Shown here piece after piece: positions 10,830 through 23,010 of a stretch of 64,000 bases of DNA. Location of the stretch: positions 2,938,501 to 3,002,500 of the forward strand of contig OY747717.1 of the NCBI GenBank assembly GCA_963556495.2. Direction: 5' to 3'. Within the stretch, counting starts at the first letter, position 1, and every line of letters starts with the position of its first letter. Origin of the DNA: Valencia hispanica (lineage: Eukaryota > Chordata > Actinopteri > Cyprinodontiformes > Valenciidae). Under the pieces are notes generated by a model that saw only the letters and a program-made list of their open reading frames with translations, ran no database searches and had not been told where the DNA came from. Position numbers and translations under genes: made by a program.

Positions 10830-11589
10830 GTGTGTGTGTTTGTCTAAATAGGCCCAAATCAGATCCAGATTTTTTTAAATCCACAGGATTTAATTCCAGA
10901 TAAATCTGTTATTCCTGATATTCCTGATTATTTTCTATTTATTTATTTAAATGCTGCATTTTTTTTTAAAGAAATGAAAACATGTTTTATTTCATTTTTT
11001 AATTTGTTTTTTATTTGTGGAAAGCGACACATTTTTTGGCAGTTCCTCGAGCTCCGTTTAAAAAAACGCTGTTAAATCATCCTGCAGGTTCGGCGTAACC
11101 GCTGACCTCTCATGACCCCCCAACCCCCCCCCCCCCCCTCCCAGTGACCCACACCTGTAAAACATCAGGAACTCAGGGCGGGAAGAAGGAAACACAGGTG
11201 GATTTAACAGGATATATTTTTTTTTTCCTGCACGTATGCAAACAACAGAAGAAGAAAAAAAAGCAGTGGAGTGGTGCCTTCAAGTCACAGGTGCTGGTGG
11301 GAGACGTCTGGGATTTCCTACAGATCCACCTGTCAGCCAAGTGTCGCTTCGTCTTCGGGGCAGAAAACGGGAGGCAAACGCGGCCGCACCGTTTTAAAAC
11401 AACCGTTAATTAAATTATTGTTTAAATGAATTCAAATTTTTAGTGAAAGCAGCAAAAAAAAGAAAAAAGGTTTTGCTTTAGGTTCCTTATTTGTAGGAAA
11501 CAAACGATGGGTTCGTTTGTTTCGCCCCCCTCAGTTTTCTGTGAACTTTTTTTTTGACTTAATGTGATTAATTCCTAAATCTTAAATTT
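10201..11589. other. start of intron 1: AT-rich sequence with microsatellites
   Basis: Part of the 50,634-bp intron between 10200 and 60835. It holds GGAA-rich tracts (10262-10300), a short (TA)n at 10390-10408, a 40-bp (TA)n at 10787-10828 and a run of 15 C at 11124-11138. No gene or recognised transposon. Confidence 0.6.
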
Positions 11590-11599
11590 TGAATTTCCG

Positions 11600-12345
11600 T
11601 TTGGTGTTGGAACGACGGCGACCCGATCGTCCGAACTCTCGACGAAGCGGGTCCTGGGCCGCTTTTTCTTGGTCCGTCTTTTGTGTTTTCCGAGCGGCGG
11701 CGCCCGGATCCGGCGACGCCGCGTGGCACCGGCGCTTTGTTCGGCGGCTGGCTGGCTGGCTGGCTGGCTGCTGCTTGGATGGCACATTGTGCCGACGGTC
11801 TTGATCCGGTGCCAAGCTGCTTTCAGTTTTAACCCTCCTCCTCCTCCTCCTGCCTGTTTGCGCCCGCTGACTGCTGGCAGAGCGACACGGAAAATCAAAC
11901 CCGTTTTTGTGTTGTTGTTTTTTATTAGTAGTAGTTTGGGAACAGTTTCTCCTTTTTTTTTTTTAGGATCTGCGAAGCATCCTGGGTTTTCCTGCTGCTG
12001 GATGAAAACAGGCTCTGGTTGGCCTGCAAGAAAGGAAAGGAAAGGAAAGGAAAGTGGAGCGAGGAGGAAAACTGGGGCAGAGTTGTTGGTTTCTTTAAAA
12101 TAAAATAAAAGGGTTGGATGTTTCTGCTGCGAGAGAAGCAGCGAGCCTCTGCATCGAGCGGAGCCGGGAGAGAGGAGGAGGAGGAGGAGGTGGTGTGAAG
12201 CCGAGGGCCGAGGCCTCATCAGCCCCCGAATAGCGGCTGTCGGCTCACTAACTTAAGCCGCGGCGGTTTAATGAGGCAGCAGAAAGCTGGGCTAAAAACA
12301 AAAGGCCTCATTTAAAGGCGGCCCGGCCGGCCGGCTATTGTGATG
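11600..12345. promoter_or_regulatory. CpG-rich intronic block (possible CpG island)
   Basis: Unusually rich in G+C and CpG against the AT-rich intron around it, for example ccgagcggcggcgcccgg and ggcgacgccgcgtggcacc. Includes a (GGCT)n stretch at 11750-11768. The open frames on both strands here (up to 214 codons) are what GC-rich DNA gives by chance and have no domain. Could be a regulatory CpG island or part of an unrecognised element. Confidence 0.35.
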
Positions 12346-12430
12346 CTGACGCGGCGTTTGAATATTCAGCAAGTTTTAATTAGGAGGATCCCGGAGCAGC
12401 GTGCCAGGATCCTGCAGTCCGCTCGTCTGC
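12230..12430. promoter_or_regulatory. candidate conserved non-coding element
   Basis: Non-repetitive, high-complexity sequence with homeodomain-type sites, such as ggtttaatgaggcagcag, gaatattcagcaagttttaa and ttaattaggag. It appears only once in the window and matches no transposon I recognise. Called only on texture. Confidence 0.3.
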
Positions 12431-13318
12431 AGCCTTTGTTTTAATTTTATTTAAATAATCACACGGAAAAAATAAAAATTTAGTCTCCAACTCCTATAAA
12501 TAAAACGATAAAATGAAGAGGGAAAAAATAAAATAAATAAATAAATGTTTTTTAAATTTTGTTTTCACTTGATTTCTAATTTTGGAAGAAGAAGAAAAAA
12601 CCATTTGCTAAAATAGTTGGTTTCATTTCCTGCTTAAAGGTGGATTGATGACATTTAAAAAAGAATTTAACTTTAACAAGTAAATAGATGATTGGTTAAA
12701 TAAAAAGGGGATGTTCTTTCGCCTTCAGCCGAGCGGACTCGGGTGGAAAGATGGCGGCCGGTGGACTCGGAGGACTGACCGAGTCCGTGCTGAGCGCCCA
12801 GTAGGCTGGAATTAGAGCGCAGCATGTTATGCAATTAAACATTTATTAATAGACGCATTGTGAGTGTGTGTGTGTCTCTCAATAACAAAATGAATTTGCT
12901 CTCAGATTTGTCATTTTTTGTTTATTTCTAATCTCAACCGTGTTGCCTGTTAATTTTTTCTTTAGTTGTGGTGAAACCGTCCGCCACCTTGCGGTGAGCG
13001 TGTTTCTCGTTTCTTACGCTTGGTGCTTTTATTTTGAAGGTGTACGGTGACTTGATGCAGGAGTCCGAACCCCCGTCCGGATGTGTGTGTGTGTGTGTGT
13101 GTGTGGTCCGTCTGGTCCAGTTAAAGCCCTACACATCATTCCAGCTTAAACTTAATCCCACCGGATCAGATTATCTGACACCGATGCCGCTGATGCACAA
13201 AGATGCACTAAACACAGCTGAAACCAACACAAATACACACTCATGCAACCATATGTACACACACATATATATATGTGCCTTGATGTTTTTTATTTATATA
13301 TATAAATAAATAAAAGAA
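12431..13318. other. intron 1 sequence with (GT)n microsatellite
   Basis: AT-rich intron without recognised genes. A (GT)n tract of about 24 bp lies at 13082-13106, and short CACA/TATA runs near 13250-13310. Confidence 0.55.
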
Positions 13319-13779
13319 ACCTGTTAAACTAGAAGCATTTTTAATTCAAATATGTGCAGCTTTATTTTAGTGCGATAATAAATTTATAAATAAGTGGTCA
13401 GGAAAGCAGGAAGGAATTTTCTATTTATATTTTGCACTTTATTTCAAACTATTTAGAATTTTGTATTTTCACAACATTTAGCTTGCATTTCATTTAAAAT
13501 ATCTAAATCTTAATTTACGTTATGGTAATTTGCATTGTTTGGACAAAGATTTGTAGCACAGCTAAAAAATTACTTCAAAGGTTTTGTATTTAAAAACAAA
13601 ACAATTTGGCCATTAAATGATCTTTAAATGGCGTTCTATAGTTTTTTTCTGCTGCAGTGCATCAGGCGTGTGAGAATGTTTCATTTTGACATATACTAAC
13701 AGAAGAAAACAATATATCGTAGTAAATACGGTTACTGCACATGCCTCAGATTATATCGCATTAACGATCTAGCCCTAGC
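13319..13779 (-). mobile_element. truncated hAT-like family B copy
   Basis: Minus-strand copy of the family seen at 21830, 25063 and 33573. It carries acctgttaaactagaagcat, caaatatgtgcagctttatt, atgatctttaaatggcgttc and a terminal block ending gatctagccctag. Only one end is recognisable. Non-coding. Confidence 0.75.
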
Positions 13780-14529
13780 GTTAAACCCTCGTTATGGCCG
13801 GAAGTTGGGGCTCCATGGAGGAGAAGGCCGGGTTGGAAGGATCCTACGGAAACGGATGAGTTTTATCCACTGGACCGGACTTACTGATGCGCTGGGAAAC
13901 ATGTTGCTCAGCTTATTCAAGATCATTTAAGATGCTCTTTATTCATTCTTTAACCTGAATCATGTTCAAAATGATGCATTTAAAGCACTTTTTGACTTTT
14001 AGAATACTTTTCTGAACGATACGTTTGGTCACTTTTATTTTGAACTTAGCGTTTCGGTGGCGTAGGAGCCGAAGTGTTTACACTGTTTCTACATCACATC
14101 TGATGTCACCAGGTAACCCGCACTTTTACACGCAGGGCAACATTCGGGTCACGGTAACCCGAGGTGTGAAACGCTAAAACCAAATCCGGTCCATTTTTAC
14201 CGTTTCGTATCGTGTTTACGAGACTAAAATTCCAAATATATTCAAACAAAAAATGTTTTTGGTTTTGTATCAGATAAAAAAAAAAAATTGGGGGGGATAT
14301 TTTAAATTCTGGATGTTGGTTCTCCTGACTTTGGGAATCCGACGTTCGTAAATCGGACTCTAAAGGGATGAGCTGGTGTTTTTATGACCGTGGGAAATGA
14401 CTTTGAATTGGAGTGGTTGTTCCAGTCTTCCACGGAGCTTCAGTCGCTCCAGAAGGAGTAAAATATGGAGCTTCTCAGTGGGAAAAACCAGGAATAACCG
14501 GAAGTCTGGGGCAGTTTTTGGCTTAAAGC
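13780..14529. other. intron 1 sequence, nothing recognised
   Basis: No gene. The 14360-14701 (minus) and 14397-14624 open frames overlap the repeat module that begins at 14530 and are incidental. Confidence 0.5.
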
Positions 14530-14632
14530 TCCACTTGGGCCGACGTCTGGTAAACATGAGCTGCAGCTCGGGGAGGACGCCGCGGAAAGCACCGAGAAAG
14601 TGGAACATGTTGCTGCTAACATGATACAACAA
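14530..14632 (-). repeat. repeat module A, inverted relative to its second copy
   Basis: The sequence gctccacttgggccgacgtc ... gtaaacatgagctgcagctc ... gttgctgctaacatgat is the reverse complement of 52616-52728. In the second copy, module A sits immediately beside module B in the opposite orientation. Confidence 0.8.
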
Positions 14633-14924
14633 CAACAAAGACGCTTCGTTCACAACTAAAGAGCAAAACATTTGATGTATTTTGTACGTTTCACGCTGCA
14701 TGGCTGAAACACGTAGCTGCAGCCATGATGTTTCTGCCGGTCCGTCCCCTTAAAATGTCAGTGCGGCACGACTGACTTTTATGTTTTTCTCATTTAATTA
14801 TGAAAAAGAACCGAGTTTTGAACGCTTTTGGATCGCTATCAGTTTTGCACGTTTCACTTCGCAGTTAATCAATTTATGGTGAATCGGCACGCCTCTAAAC
14901 ATACACCTAACGTTTAAGGTTTTC

Positions 14925-15725
14925 AGCCAGAAACAGGAAGGAAATGTCCTTCATTCCATCCCATAGTATGTGGCGTAGAGCAGCGTACTCATAGCTGGTA
15001 GATTAGTTTCTGTGTATGACAGGTGGCAAACATCCCATTGGTCAATCTGACGCAGAAACTATGAAAACGCTGAAAAGTTACAGTTCTGTATTAAACTGAC
15101 AGTAAAGAAAAAAAACAAAGACTGGAGTATAAACTTTAAGTGTCTTTGGGAGAATGCTGCTTTTTATTTTTGTTTTACTTTGAATAGAAAAATATATCTT
15201 ATTTTCTCAGAATATAATTTCAGATTTTTGTGTAATTTCTGTCCTGTAAGACTTAAAAAGGGAGCTAATGTTGTTACAGGTTTATTTTCTGATATAGAAA
15301 ACTAATTATTTCTATTTAGTTTTTAAAGTCATTTCTGTAATGGCTGACTTGTAAAAGCCGATCTAAAGTTTATTTAATTTTTCTTTTTAACTAAATAGAG
15401 CAGGAATACTTTAAATATGTTAAAATCAAAAATATTCATTTAGTGAACAGAAAATGATTGACGTGTTTAAGGATTGGACCAAGTTTCCCTTTTTTATGGA
15501 AATCAAAATATGGTCGCCCTATATTATATTTAAATTTCCAACACACATTTCCTTTAGCTTTCATTGAAAATATGACCTTGATGTGTGATTATGAAACATA
15601 TTTTGGACTTGTGTTGGTTTTATTTGTTGTTTGACATGAACAACAGATTAAGAGTAGAAATTGGTAGAAATAATCGTTTTATAGTCTAATCGAAATCGTG
15701 AAGCACCCAAGATGGACCAGCCCTA
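14925..15725 (+). mobile_element. repeat module B: hAT-like element ending CAGCCCTA
   Basis: About 800 bp in the same order and orientation as 52729-53578, starting agaaacaggaaggaaatgtc and including gcgtactcatagctggtag, catcccattggtcaatctg and taatcgaaatcgtga. It ends gatggaccagccctac. The CAGCCCTA end is typical of hAT-like TIRs. Divergence between copies is moderate. Non-coding. Confidence 0.8.
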
Positions 15726-17464
15726 CTGATGTTGTGGCACTAAAACAGCCTGCTGGTTGGGTTTGGATGGTTATTAGCAGCTAGAGTTTGAATTTATAAA
15801 ATCCCTGTGGGTTGTCCCAGTTAATCTGACATCAAAAGACATTAGAAAAAATCAATAAGGAACTCAACTTTAATCTGCAGAATCTTCAAAAAGACATTTT
15901 CTTTTAAATGAATGACTAAAATTCACTAGCTGTACCTCACAGAAGGCATGAAAGACTTAAAATTGGAGCTGCACAATAAATCCAATCATTGCAATATTTG
16001 GTGTATCGTTGTATTCGAGGTGCCATGCGTTCAGACTCTGCATGCCAGCTGCATATTTTCCCACTTGGATGGACCTGTAGATATAAAACGGGTAGAATGT
16101 ATTCACCCAGATCCTGCAGAGAGTAGAGAGGATCTCAGGATGATGGAGAAGATGAATCAGCCTCTTAATATTAAAATAAATCACCAAACTGGACTTTTTG
16201 TTTGCAGTCTATCTACAACATAAACTCTCATTCATCTCATATTTGTTGCTTTAGAGCGACTCAGGTGCCAAACGTGGCTCTTTGTCATGGAGACTCTGGT
16301 CAGTTTTACTGTTGTTGTTTTTTTTTTTTTGTGTGTGTGTTTTTTTTTATGCCCTTGACTTCGGTGTGCAAGGTCGCAGCTGCCAAAACACTGAGCATGC
16401 TCGTCTCACACACACACACACACTCCTAAACGTGTGTGTGTGTGTCCCATATGGGAAGGTGGGCCGCAGTCGAGCAGAATCCATCTGCATTCTTCGGATA
16501 GCTGGGAATTTCCATCCCGGAGAAGGTCCCTCCGTCCCTGCCTGCCTTTCTTTGTGAGCCGCGGGTTTGATTCCGGGTGACGGGCGCGCGCGTCGGGGAA
16601 CGGCTCGCATCAGGCTACAGGTCCAGAACCAGGCGGGTCCCTTTCAGGCTGCAGAGATGAGCTCCGGCGGCCATGTTGGATTACAGCCATTTTTACTGCA
16701 TAAATCTGTTCTTAAAAATATACAGTTTTTTGCTGAAGTTTACGGATAAAATTAATATTAGCAGCAGTGAGAAATATTGTTGCTTGTCAGTTTTTAATCA
16801 AAGCAATTAGAACATCTGCTTTAGTTTGGTTTTGAAATCTTAGAGCCCAAAACTATTCATACCCCCGGCAGATTTAGGTTGAACGTCATCCGGGCCTGAA
16901 TCTGACGGAGGGAGCTGGAGATGAGGGTGATGGCAAGGAGGCCTTCCTTTGGAGCTCTTCACCAAAAGATTTAAAGGTTTGATGGCTGTGAAACATTTAA
17001 TCAACCACAGTTACCTCAGATCATCCAGACTCTTTGATTTTCATCACAATATTGTCCACAGAAATGATGCACGGGATTTGAATTATAATCCTGCCAAATT
17101 CTCAACCTAAGCATATGTGGAATTGCAAATATTCAATACGGATACGAATGATTTAACATTTGCCTTTTTTCTAATAAAACATATATAAAAATGTTTTTTT
17201 TTTTAGCTGCTGTAATCTCTTGTCTCATTTCCGCTTGGGAACTTGAATGAGAACGATGTAAATCTAAACCTACCAAGCATGGCGAATAATTTTCAGCCTA
17301 ACCGTTCCTCTGTCCAGGATCCTGCTGCAGATTTTTAATATTTCACGTCTCAATGAAAACCAGAAGTTTGTATCGGCCCAGAAAACCCGGATCTGGTGTT
17401 TGCTAAAACCGAAACGTGCTACTAAAAGGTAAACTGACAAAATCAGTTGCTTTTTTTTTACTAT

Positions 17465-17467
<3 letters not shown>
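15726..17467. other. intron 1 sequence with a weak hAT-like relic
   Basis: No gene. Bases 15965-16040 (ggagctgcacaataaatcca) resemble the start of a hAT-type element. Poly-T and GT runs sit near 16318-16350, and a (CA)n at 16408-16424 faces a (GT)n at 16431-16444. The exon-like open frames here have no recognised domain. Confidence 0.45.

Positions 17468-17497
<30 letters not shown>
17468..17497. repeat. (AAT)n microsatellite
   Basis: About ten uninterrupted AAT/TAA triplets. The poly-Asn and poly-Leu open frames that cross it are artefacts of the triplet period. Confidence 0.95.
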
Positions 17498-19140
17498 TGG
17501 CAGCATTAGTTTGTAGCAGTGAAGGATTTGTGGATTGTGGTTCGTCTGCTGCTGTTCTGGGTGACGTTGGATCTTTTTGCTGCTTCAGTTTCACAAAGAC
17601 AGATTACAAACATTCCCCGCTGGTGTTTCCTGCTACGCTTCCGTCCATCTTCGGGTTTTCCGAAGCCAAACGCGGCTCCTCTGCTATCGGCAGGATTCGG
17701 TTTCTGCTGCCGCCGTTAGCCACGTTAGCTGGAAACATCGGCGTGTGTGTGTGTCTGCTTTGGACCAAAAGCCCGTTCTCACATGTGCTGAGCCCGGGCT
17801 TCACAGCAGAAACACAAGCTTAAGTAAGTTAACATTTTTGGCCGGAGATGAAAGCGGAGCTGTGTGTGTTTCTGTGTAGAAGACATTATTTTAAAGCAGA
17901 CACACAGAACCCTCCCAGTCTGCATTATCGCAGTGGAAAATGGGGCTGTTGTCGTTTTGTTAGGCTCGTGTGTGTGTGTGTGTGTTTTAGTGGGTCAGTC
18001 ATGCTGTTAGCGAGGCTGCATGGACTCGCTGATAAACACCAGACAGCTGTCACACTTTAAACAACAAGAGAAGCAAACTGCAAACCCAGAGCCGCCGGGT
18101 TTAGCTCGGCCCGCTCGGCCCACCAAACGGGCCGGCGGCTAGTTTTTGTTCTGCTGATGTTGGCGGCCATTTAACGGCGCCTTCAGGTGACTCTTGGTTT
18201 AAAATGATCCCATGGAGCTTTGAGTTGAACATGGGTTGATTGTTTTTTTTATATTTGAATGCTCCTGAGGCTGAAACGTAACATGCTGGCTGCTGATGTT
18301 TCTTCTACGGAAGAGGATTAGGGCCACTGAAAGAAAAAATTATTCTGACTTTTTCTCAGAAAAAGATTAAAGGCATAATTTTGAGAATAAAATCGGAATT
18401 CAGATATTAAAACTTATTTCATCAAGATATTTTTTTAATCTTTAAGTAAAACTATCATGATTTCATCATGTTTACCCAACAATGTTAAACTGTAACGTAA
18501 AATATAATCAGAAAATGAAAACAAAAACAAAAAAGCATATTGATTAGAATTATTGTAACGTCATCTAAAACATTTGTTTACGGTTATTTTTTTTATTTGA
18601 AACAGGAACCTTACCCCTCGTAGACCCTTGCTTCACCTTAAACCCCCTTCTTAATCCCACTAATGCTGGTTGATGCAAATTCCACACATAGCAAATGGGA
18701 CGGGAGCACTCTGCTGCCATATAGTGGTCATCGTTATTTCTAATTGTGCATAATGACGCCAATTTGCATAAATAAATATATATATCGATTATATAATCAA
18801 AATTAAAATAAACTGGAATGGAATCTGCTTTGCAGCGAAAACACATTTTTTATAATAACGGTAGATAAATTCAGGCTCTAAGCGCTCAGTAAGTTTATTA
18901 TATTCAGCCACTTAACGTAGCAATACTTTTACAATTCTTTTAGTGAGAACAAAGTGTGGCAGCCTTCTTTCAGCCAGCTGAACAACAGTGCACAGCAACA
19001 AGCTATACTTTCCTCTCATTTGAATATGGGGTTTTCATAGGCTGTAAGAAATAATCATCAATATAACAAATAAAGGCTTGAAATATCTCGCTTTGTGATG
19101 AGTGATGTGTCTAGATCATATATTAGTTTCACTTTTTTAA
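17498..19140. other. intron 1 sequence, nothing recognised
   Basis: No gene, RNA or confident transposon. Short GT runs occur around 17742-17754, 17860-17868 and 17968-17986. A short TATA run lies at 18776-18790. Confidence 0.5.
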
Positions 19141-20720
19141 TAGGGATGTGTATTGGCAAAAATCTGGCGATACGATATGTATCGCGATACATGGGAGACG
19201 ATACGATATATTGCGATACTATGAGTAAGACGATATATTGTGATTTTTAAAACTCAATTTAACCGTATAAAAACTGTCCCATCATTCTAAACACTCCAAC
19301 ATGTTTCATACTTTACTTTAACACATCCAGTTTTATTACTAGATCTAGTTGATCCACTGGAACAAAGAAGGTGAAAACAGCCACAAACTACCAGTTATGC
19401 TTTTAATTGTTTGAGTAAGCAAACAAGAACGTATCAGGACCCGCTGCAGTTTAATTATCACTGTGGAGTTGGAGTTGAAGATGCCATCATCCACCTGCTT
19501 CAACCAACCCACTGTCATCTGGACAAAGCAGGCAGCACTGTGAGGATCATGTTCTTTGATTTCTCCAGTGCATTTAACACAATTCAGCCTGATTTGCTTC
19601 GTCAGAAACTCCTGAAGACACAGGTGGAGCCCTCAACAATCACCTGGATCAATGACTACCTGACCAACAGACCACAGTTTGTGAGACTGAAGAATTGTGT
19701 GTCAAACCAGGTGGTCAGCAGCACAGGAGCACCACAGGGGACCGTACTCTCACCATTCCTTTTTACTCTGTACACCTCAGACTTCCAGTACAAATCAGAG
19801 ACCTGTCATCTGCAGAAATACTCAGATGACTCTGCAATTGTCGGATGTATCAGAGATGGACAAGAAGCTGAATACAGAGAGCTGGTGGACCGCTTTGTGA
19901 CATGATGTGGAAACAATCGTCTCACCTTGAATGTGAACAAAACAAAGGAGATGATTGTAGATTTCAGAAGAAACAGGGACAAGTCAAACACTGTTTCCAT
20001 CATGGGAGAAGAAGTGGAGGTGGTTGAGGAGTATAAATACCTCGGAGTTCACCATGACAACAGACTGGACTGGAGACTGAACAGTGAAGCCGTCTACAAG
20101 AAGGGACAGAGCAGACTGGACTTCTTGAGGAAGCTTAGGTCCTTCAAGGTTTGTAGCAAGATGCTGGAGATCTTCTACAAGTCTGTTGTGGAGAGTGTAA
20201 TCTCTTCATCCATCATCTGTTGGGGTAGCAGCATCAGAGCCAGGGATTTAAAAAGGCTAAACAACCTGATAAAGAAGGTTCTGGTTCTGATCTTGGGACG
20301 ACTGTGGAAAATCTGGAGATGATAATGCAAAGGATTCTTCATAAAATCAAAAAAAATATGGACAACCCTGAGCATCCTCTTCATGAGTCATACAACAACA
20401 GAGCGTCTTCAGTCGGAGGCTTCTTCAGTTTTGCTGCAACACAGACCGCTACAGGAAATCCTTCCTGCCCACAGCCATCATCATCTACAACAACTCCTTA
20501 AAGAATTGATTATATGAGCTACACCAACACTTAATTTCCCTCTGGGATCAATAAAGTATTTTTGAATTGAAATTAATTTTAGTACAAAAATTACTGTCAT
20601 CATTAATGGCTCCATTCAAACCCCCCCCAAAAATCGAAATTTTTGTTTAGAACATCGATACGATATCGGGAAATAAAATATCGCGATATATTGGTGTATC
20701 GATATTTTCTTACATCCCTA
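19141..20720 (-). mobile_element. hAT-like family A copy (TATCGATA type), split by a LINE
   Basis: Begins tagggatgtgtattggc and ends tttcttacatccct, the diagnostic ends of a family with at least nine copies in this window. Conserved internal blocks are gatacgatatgtatcgcgat, ctatgagtaagacgatatat, ttttattactagatctagtt and atcgatacgatatcgggaa. The flanks ttttttaa and ctttttga match at 6 of 8. The element is cut at about 19409 by an L2-type LINE fragment (19409-20572), then resumes with ttagtacaaaaattactgtc. Confidence 0.85.
19409..20572 (+). pseudogene. 5'-truncated L2/CR1-type LINE reverse transcriptase fragment
   Basis: A reverse transcriptase relic of a non-LTR retrotransposon. Bases 19411-19905 encode the middle of an RT domain. 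Motif A is visible as FFDFSSAFNTI, the following STGAPQGTVLSPFLFTLYTS is the core RT block, and the catalytic motif reads KYSDDSAIVG. A single in-frame TGA (19903-19905) lies where relatives have Trp. The frame then continues (19927-20322) with LTLNVNKTKEMIVDFRR and EYKYLGVHHDNRLDW. A frameshift near 20285 moves the rest to another frame (ENLEMIMQR...HPLHE). It ends with the tail tctgggatcaataaagtatt. The endonuclease and N-terminal RT parts are missing, typical of 5' truncation. The fragment sits inside a hAT-like element, so it is the younger insertion. Confidence 0.9.
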
Positions 20721-21829
20721 CTTTTTGAGTTGAATTACTGAAATAAATGAACTTTGGCACGATATTCACAATTTGAGCGCAAACATTAGAAAGCGTCTGT
20801 TCTGAAGCGCTAACCGGTCCATGCACGTTCAGGGTCGTCCAGGTCTGGTCCCGCTGGTTCTGTGTGCGGTATTAAATCGCCACGGTGGGAGAACGGGTGG
20901 GTTCTGCGCCGCGCCGGTTCCTCCAGACTCTGGGTCCGACACGAGGCTGCAGGGCGGAGCTGCTTCCACCGCCGTCCTGAAAAGTCTGAGCAAAGAGCCG
21001 AACAACAACAACAATCAGAATAAGATCCGTTTATCCTCCCGCTCGTCTGGCCTTATCTTCCCATCTAAGAAAAAACCAAAACATGCGGCGGAACAACATG
21101 GGTCCCCCGTCGTCCAGCGCCGCATTGATGTTCTGCTGATGGATGCCTCCATATGGTCCACGTTAGAGCGGTACCTGATCGCAGCAAGAGAGGAGGAGAG
21201 ACAACAAAGGGAGAAATAAAGGACGACATAAAGAAAGAACAAACAGAGACGGATCCTGCAGCTCTGAAGTAATCAGCTCTTTGATCTGACTCCTTTATGA
21301 TTCCAGTGTGGGCCCAATAATGCGGTCCTGATTGTATTGCTGGCAACCGCCGAGCTTCCATATGTTGGCTATTAGAGGCTCCGACTGCTCAAACCTCTTC
21401 TTCTGTGGTGCTTCGTTAGGGCTTCACAAACTGATTCTTCTACATCTTTCTGCTTGAGTTTGGTCTTCAGATCAAATTTACATAAACAACAGAGGCGCCT
21501 AAATTTGCCGCCCGGTAAATATTTCAGATCATCCGGATGATTTAACCTGAGTGAAAGCGAGAATCTTTTCTTTTCTTTTTTTTTTTTGGATGTTTATTTA
21601 TTGGGAGAAAAACCGGTCCAAACTGACTTGGTCCTGTTGGGGGGGAAAAAGTGAAGCTGATGACTGGCTGTCCCACCCTCGGCAGCAGCAGGTTTCCTCG
21701 GGTGTTCCAGATACCTGCTGATGAGGCTTTAACATCTTTAACTTCTGCCTTGTCCACACATATGTCACAAAACAAACATATGTTTCTCCGATTTGGACCG
21801 TCATCAACACGAAAACGCAGATTTAAGGA
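20721..21829. other. intron 1 sequence flanking a candidate regulatory block
   Basis: Mostly non-repetitive. Bases 20821-21230 are GC-moderate with several chance open frames and no domain. Bases 21250-21400 are listed separately. A poly-T run is at 21578-21590. Confidence 0.45.
21250..21400. promoter_or_regulatory. candidate conserved non-coding element
   Basis: High-complexity, single-copy stretch with a TCF/LEF-like ctctttgatctgactc, ctcctttatgattccagtg, gggcccaataatgcgg and gattgtattgctggcaac. The texture is unlike the AT-rich transposon debris on its right. No alignment was possible. Confidence 0.3.
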
Positions 21830-22605
21830 AGGGCCGGGCGATATGGCCTCAAATCTATCCTGCGATATGATCTAAAGCGTGTGCCGCAACGATATCTATT
21901 GCGATATATTATTTACTTTTCTTTATATATGTAAAAATGACAGTTTATAAAACATTCTCACTTTTCAGATACATTGCAGCAGAACAACTTTAAAAAAAGT
22001 TTAGAATGTCATTTAAAGAACATTTATTGTGCAAAATGCATTTTAAAAAAATATTAATCTTTTTTCCCCAAAGAAATGCCCCTTTAATGCCATTTTTTAA
22101 AACATTTTAATGCCATCAAAAGCACCCATGACAACTCATGAATATATATATTAAAGAAAAACTGTGGAAACTTCATGTATTTTAACTAGGGGTGTAAGAA
22201 AATATAGATAAAAATAAATAAATCTTTTTTCCAAAAAAAGGAAACACAAAATTCTCACAACATAAAGATATTTAAAAAAAATTCAAAGCTAAATATTATT
22301 TTTTTTAAGTATAAAATATATTGCTTATTTATTAATTTAAAATCGCACAAAAATAAACCTGCACATGTTTGAATTAAAATGCTTCAAGTTCTACGGGGGT
22401 GTTTCTTTTCCGTTAAACGGAAAACAACAAATTTTAAAAATGCAATATGTATCGTAAAGACAAACGCTGAACATCAGAATTGATCCCCCTTGATGACAGC
22501 TTGATGACATCATCAAAATGTGCAATCGCAGTAGGGCCGGTATGGTAAAAATCTCTACCTTTTGGCTAAATTTATATCATTTCTACCTTTTGACACTATT
22601 CGTGT
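21830..22605 (+). mobile_element. hAT-like family B copy with internal insertion
   Basis: Starts gggccgggcgatatggcctc and follows the family order: tctattgcgatatattattt, aaaatgacagtttat, gaacatttattgtgc, gatgacagcttgatgacatc, gtagggccggtatgg and ctaaatttatatcatttctac. Around 22056-22220 a foreign segment is flanked by the direct repeat aatctttttt, so it is probably a later insertion. It ends in a fragment resembling the family A terminus (taggggtgtaagaaaatata). Non-coding. Confidence 0.8.
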
Positions 22606-23010
22606 CTTTTGCTAGCATTTTATCATCGGGTGTTAAAGGAAACGAAAAGTTACTATTTAACAAACTCGGGTTTTGGTGAAAGGAGTAAGAAAACTCCGCC
22701 CTCTCCAGAGCGACGTAGCTGAACTTTACCACCTGAGTTTTCTCTGCGGACGTTGGAGTAAAGGTTGTTATCCATCATGTCTCCTGCATTAAATACAGCA
22801 GTTAGGCCTGTGCTGGACGCGTGTCTTCACTCGGTCACTGTCGAGGCCTAAAGTCTCTCAGCGCTTCTGTCGGATGTAAACAGCGGCGCCGTGGCTCCTC
22901 CTCCTTCCCGGAAATCTCCATAGCAACCAGTAACTCAGCGTCTTCAAAATCATTGGTTCTTATAAGACAGTGGCTGCTGAGTCATGCATTAATTAATTAA
23001 TTGAGTTAAT

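Noticed and set aside
11575..12219. 214-codon minus-strand frame in GC-rich DNA
   Set aside because: No domain, low-complexity Pro/Arg/Lys composition, overlapping frames on the other strand; typical of CpG-rich sequence.
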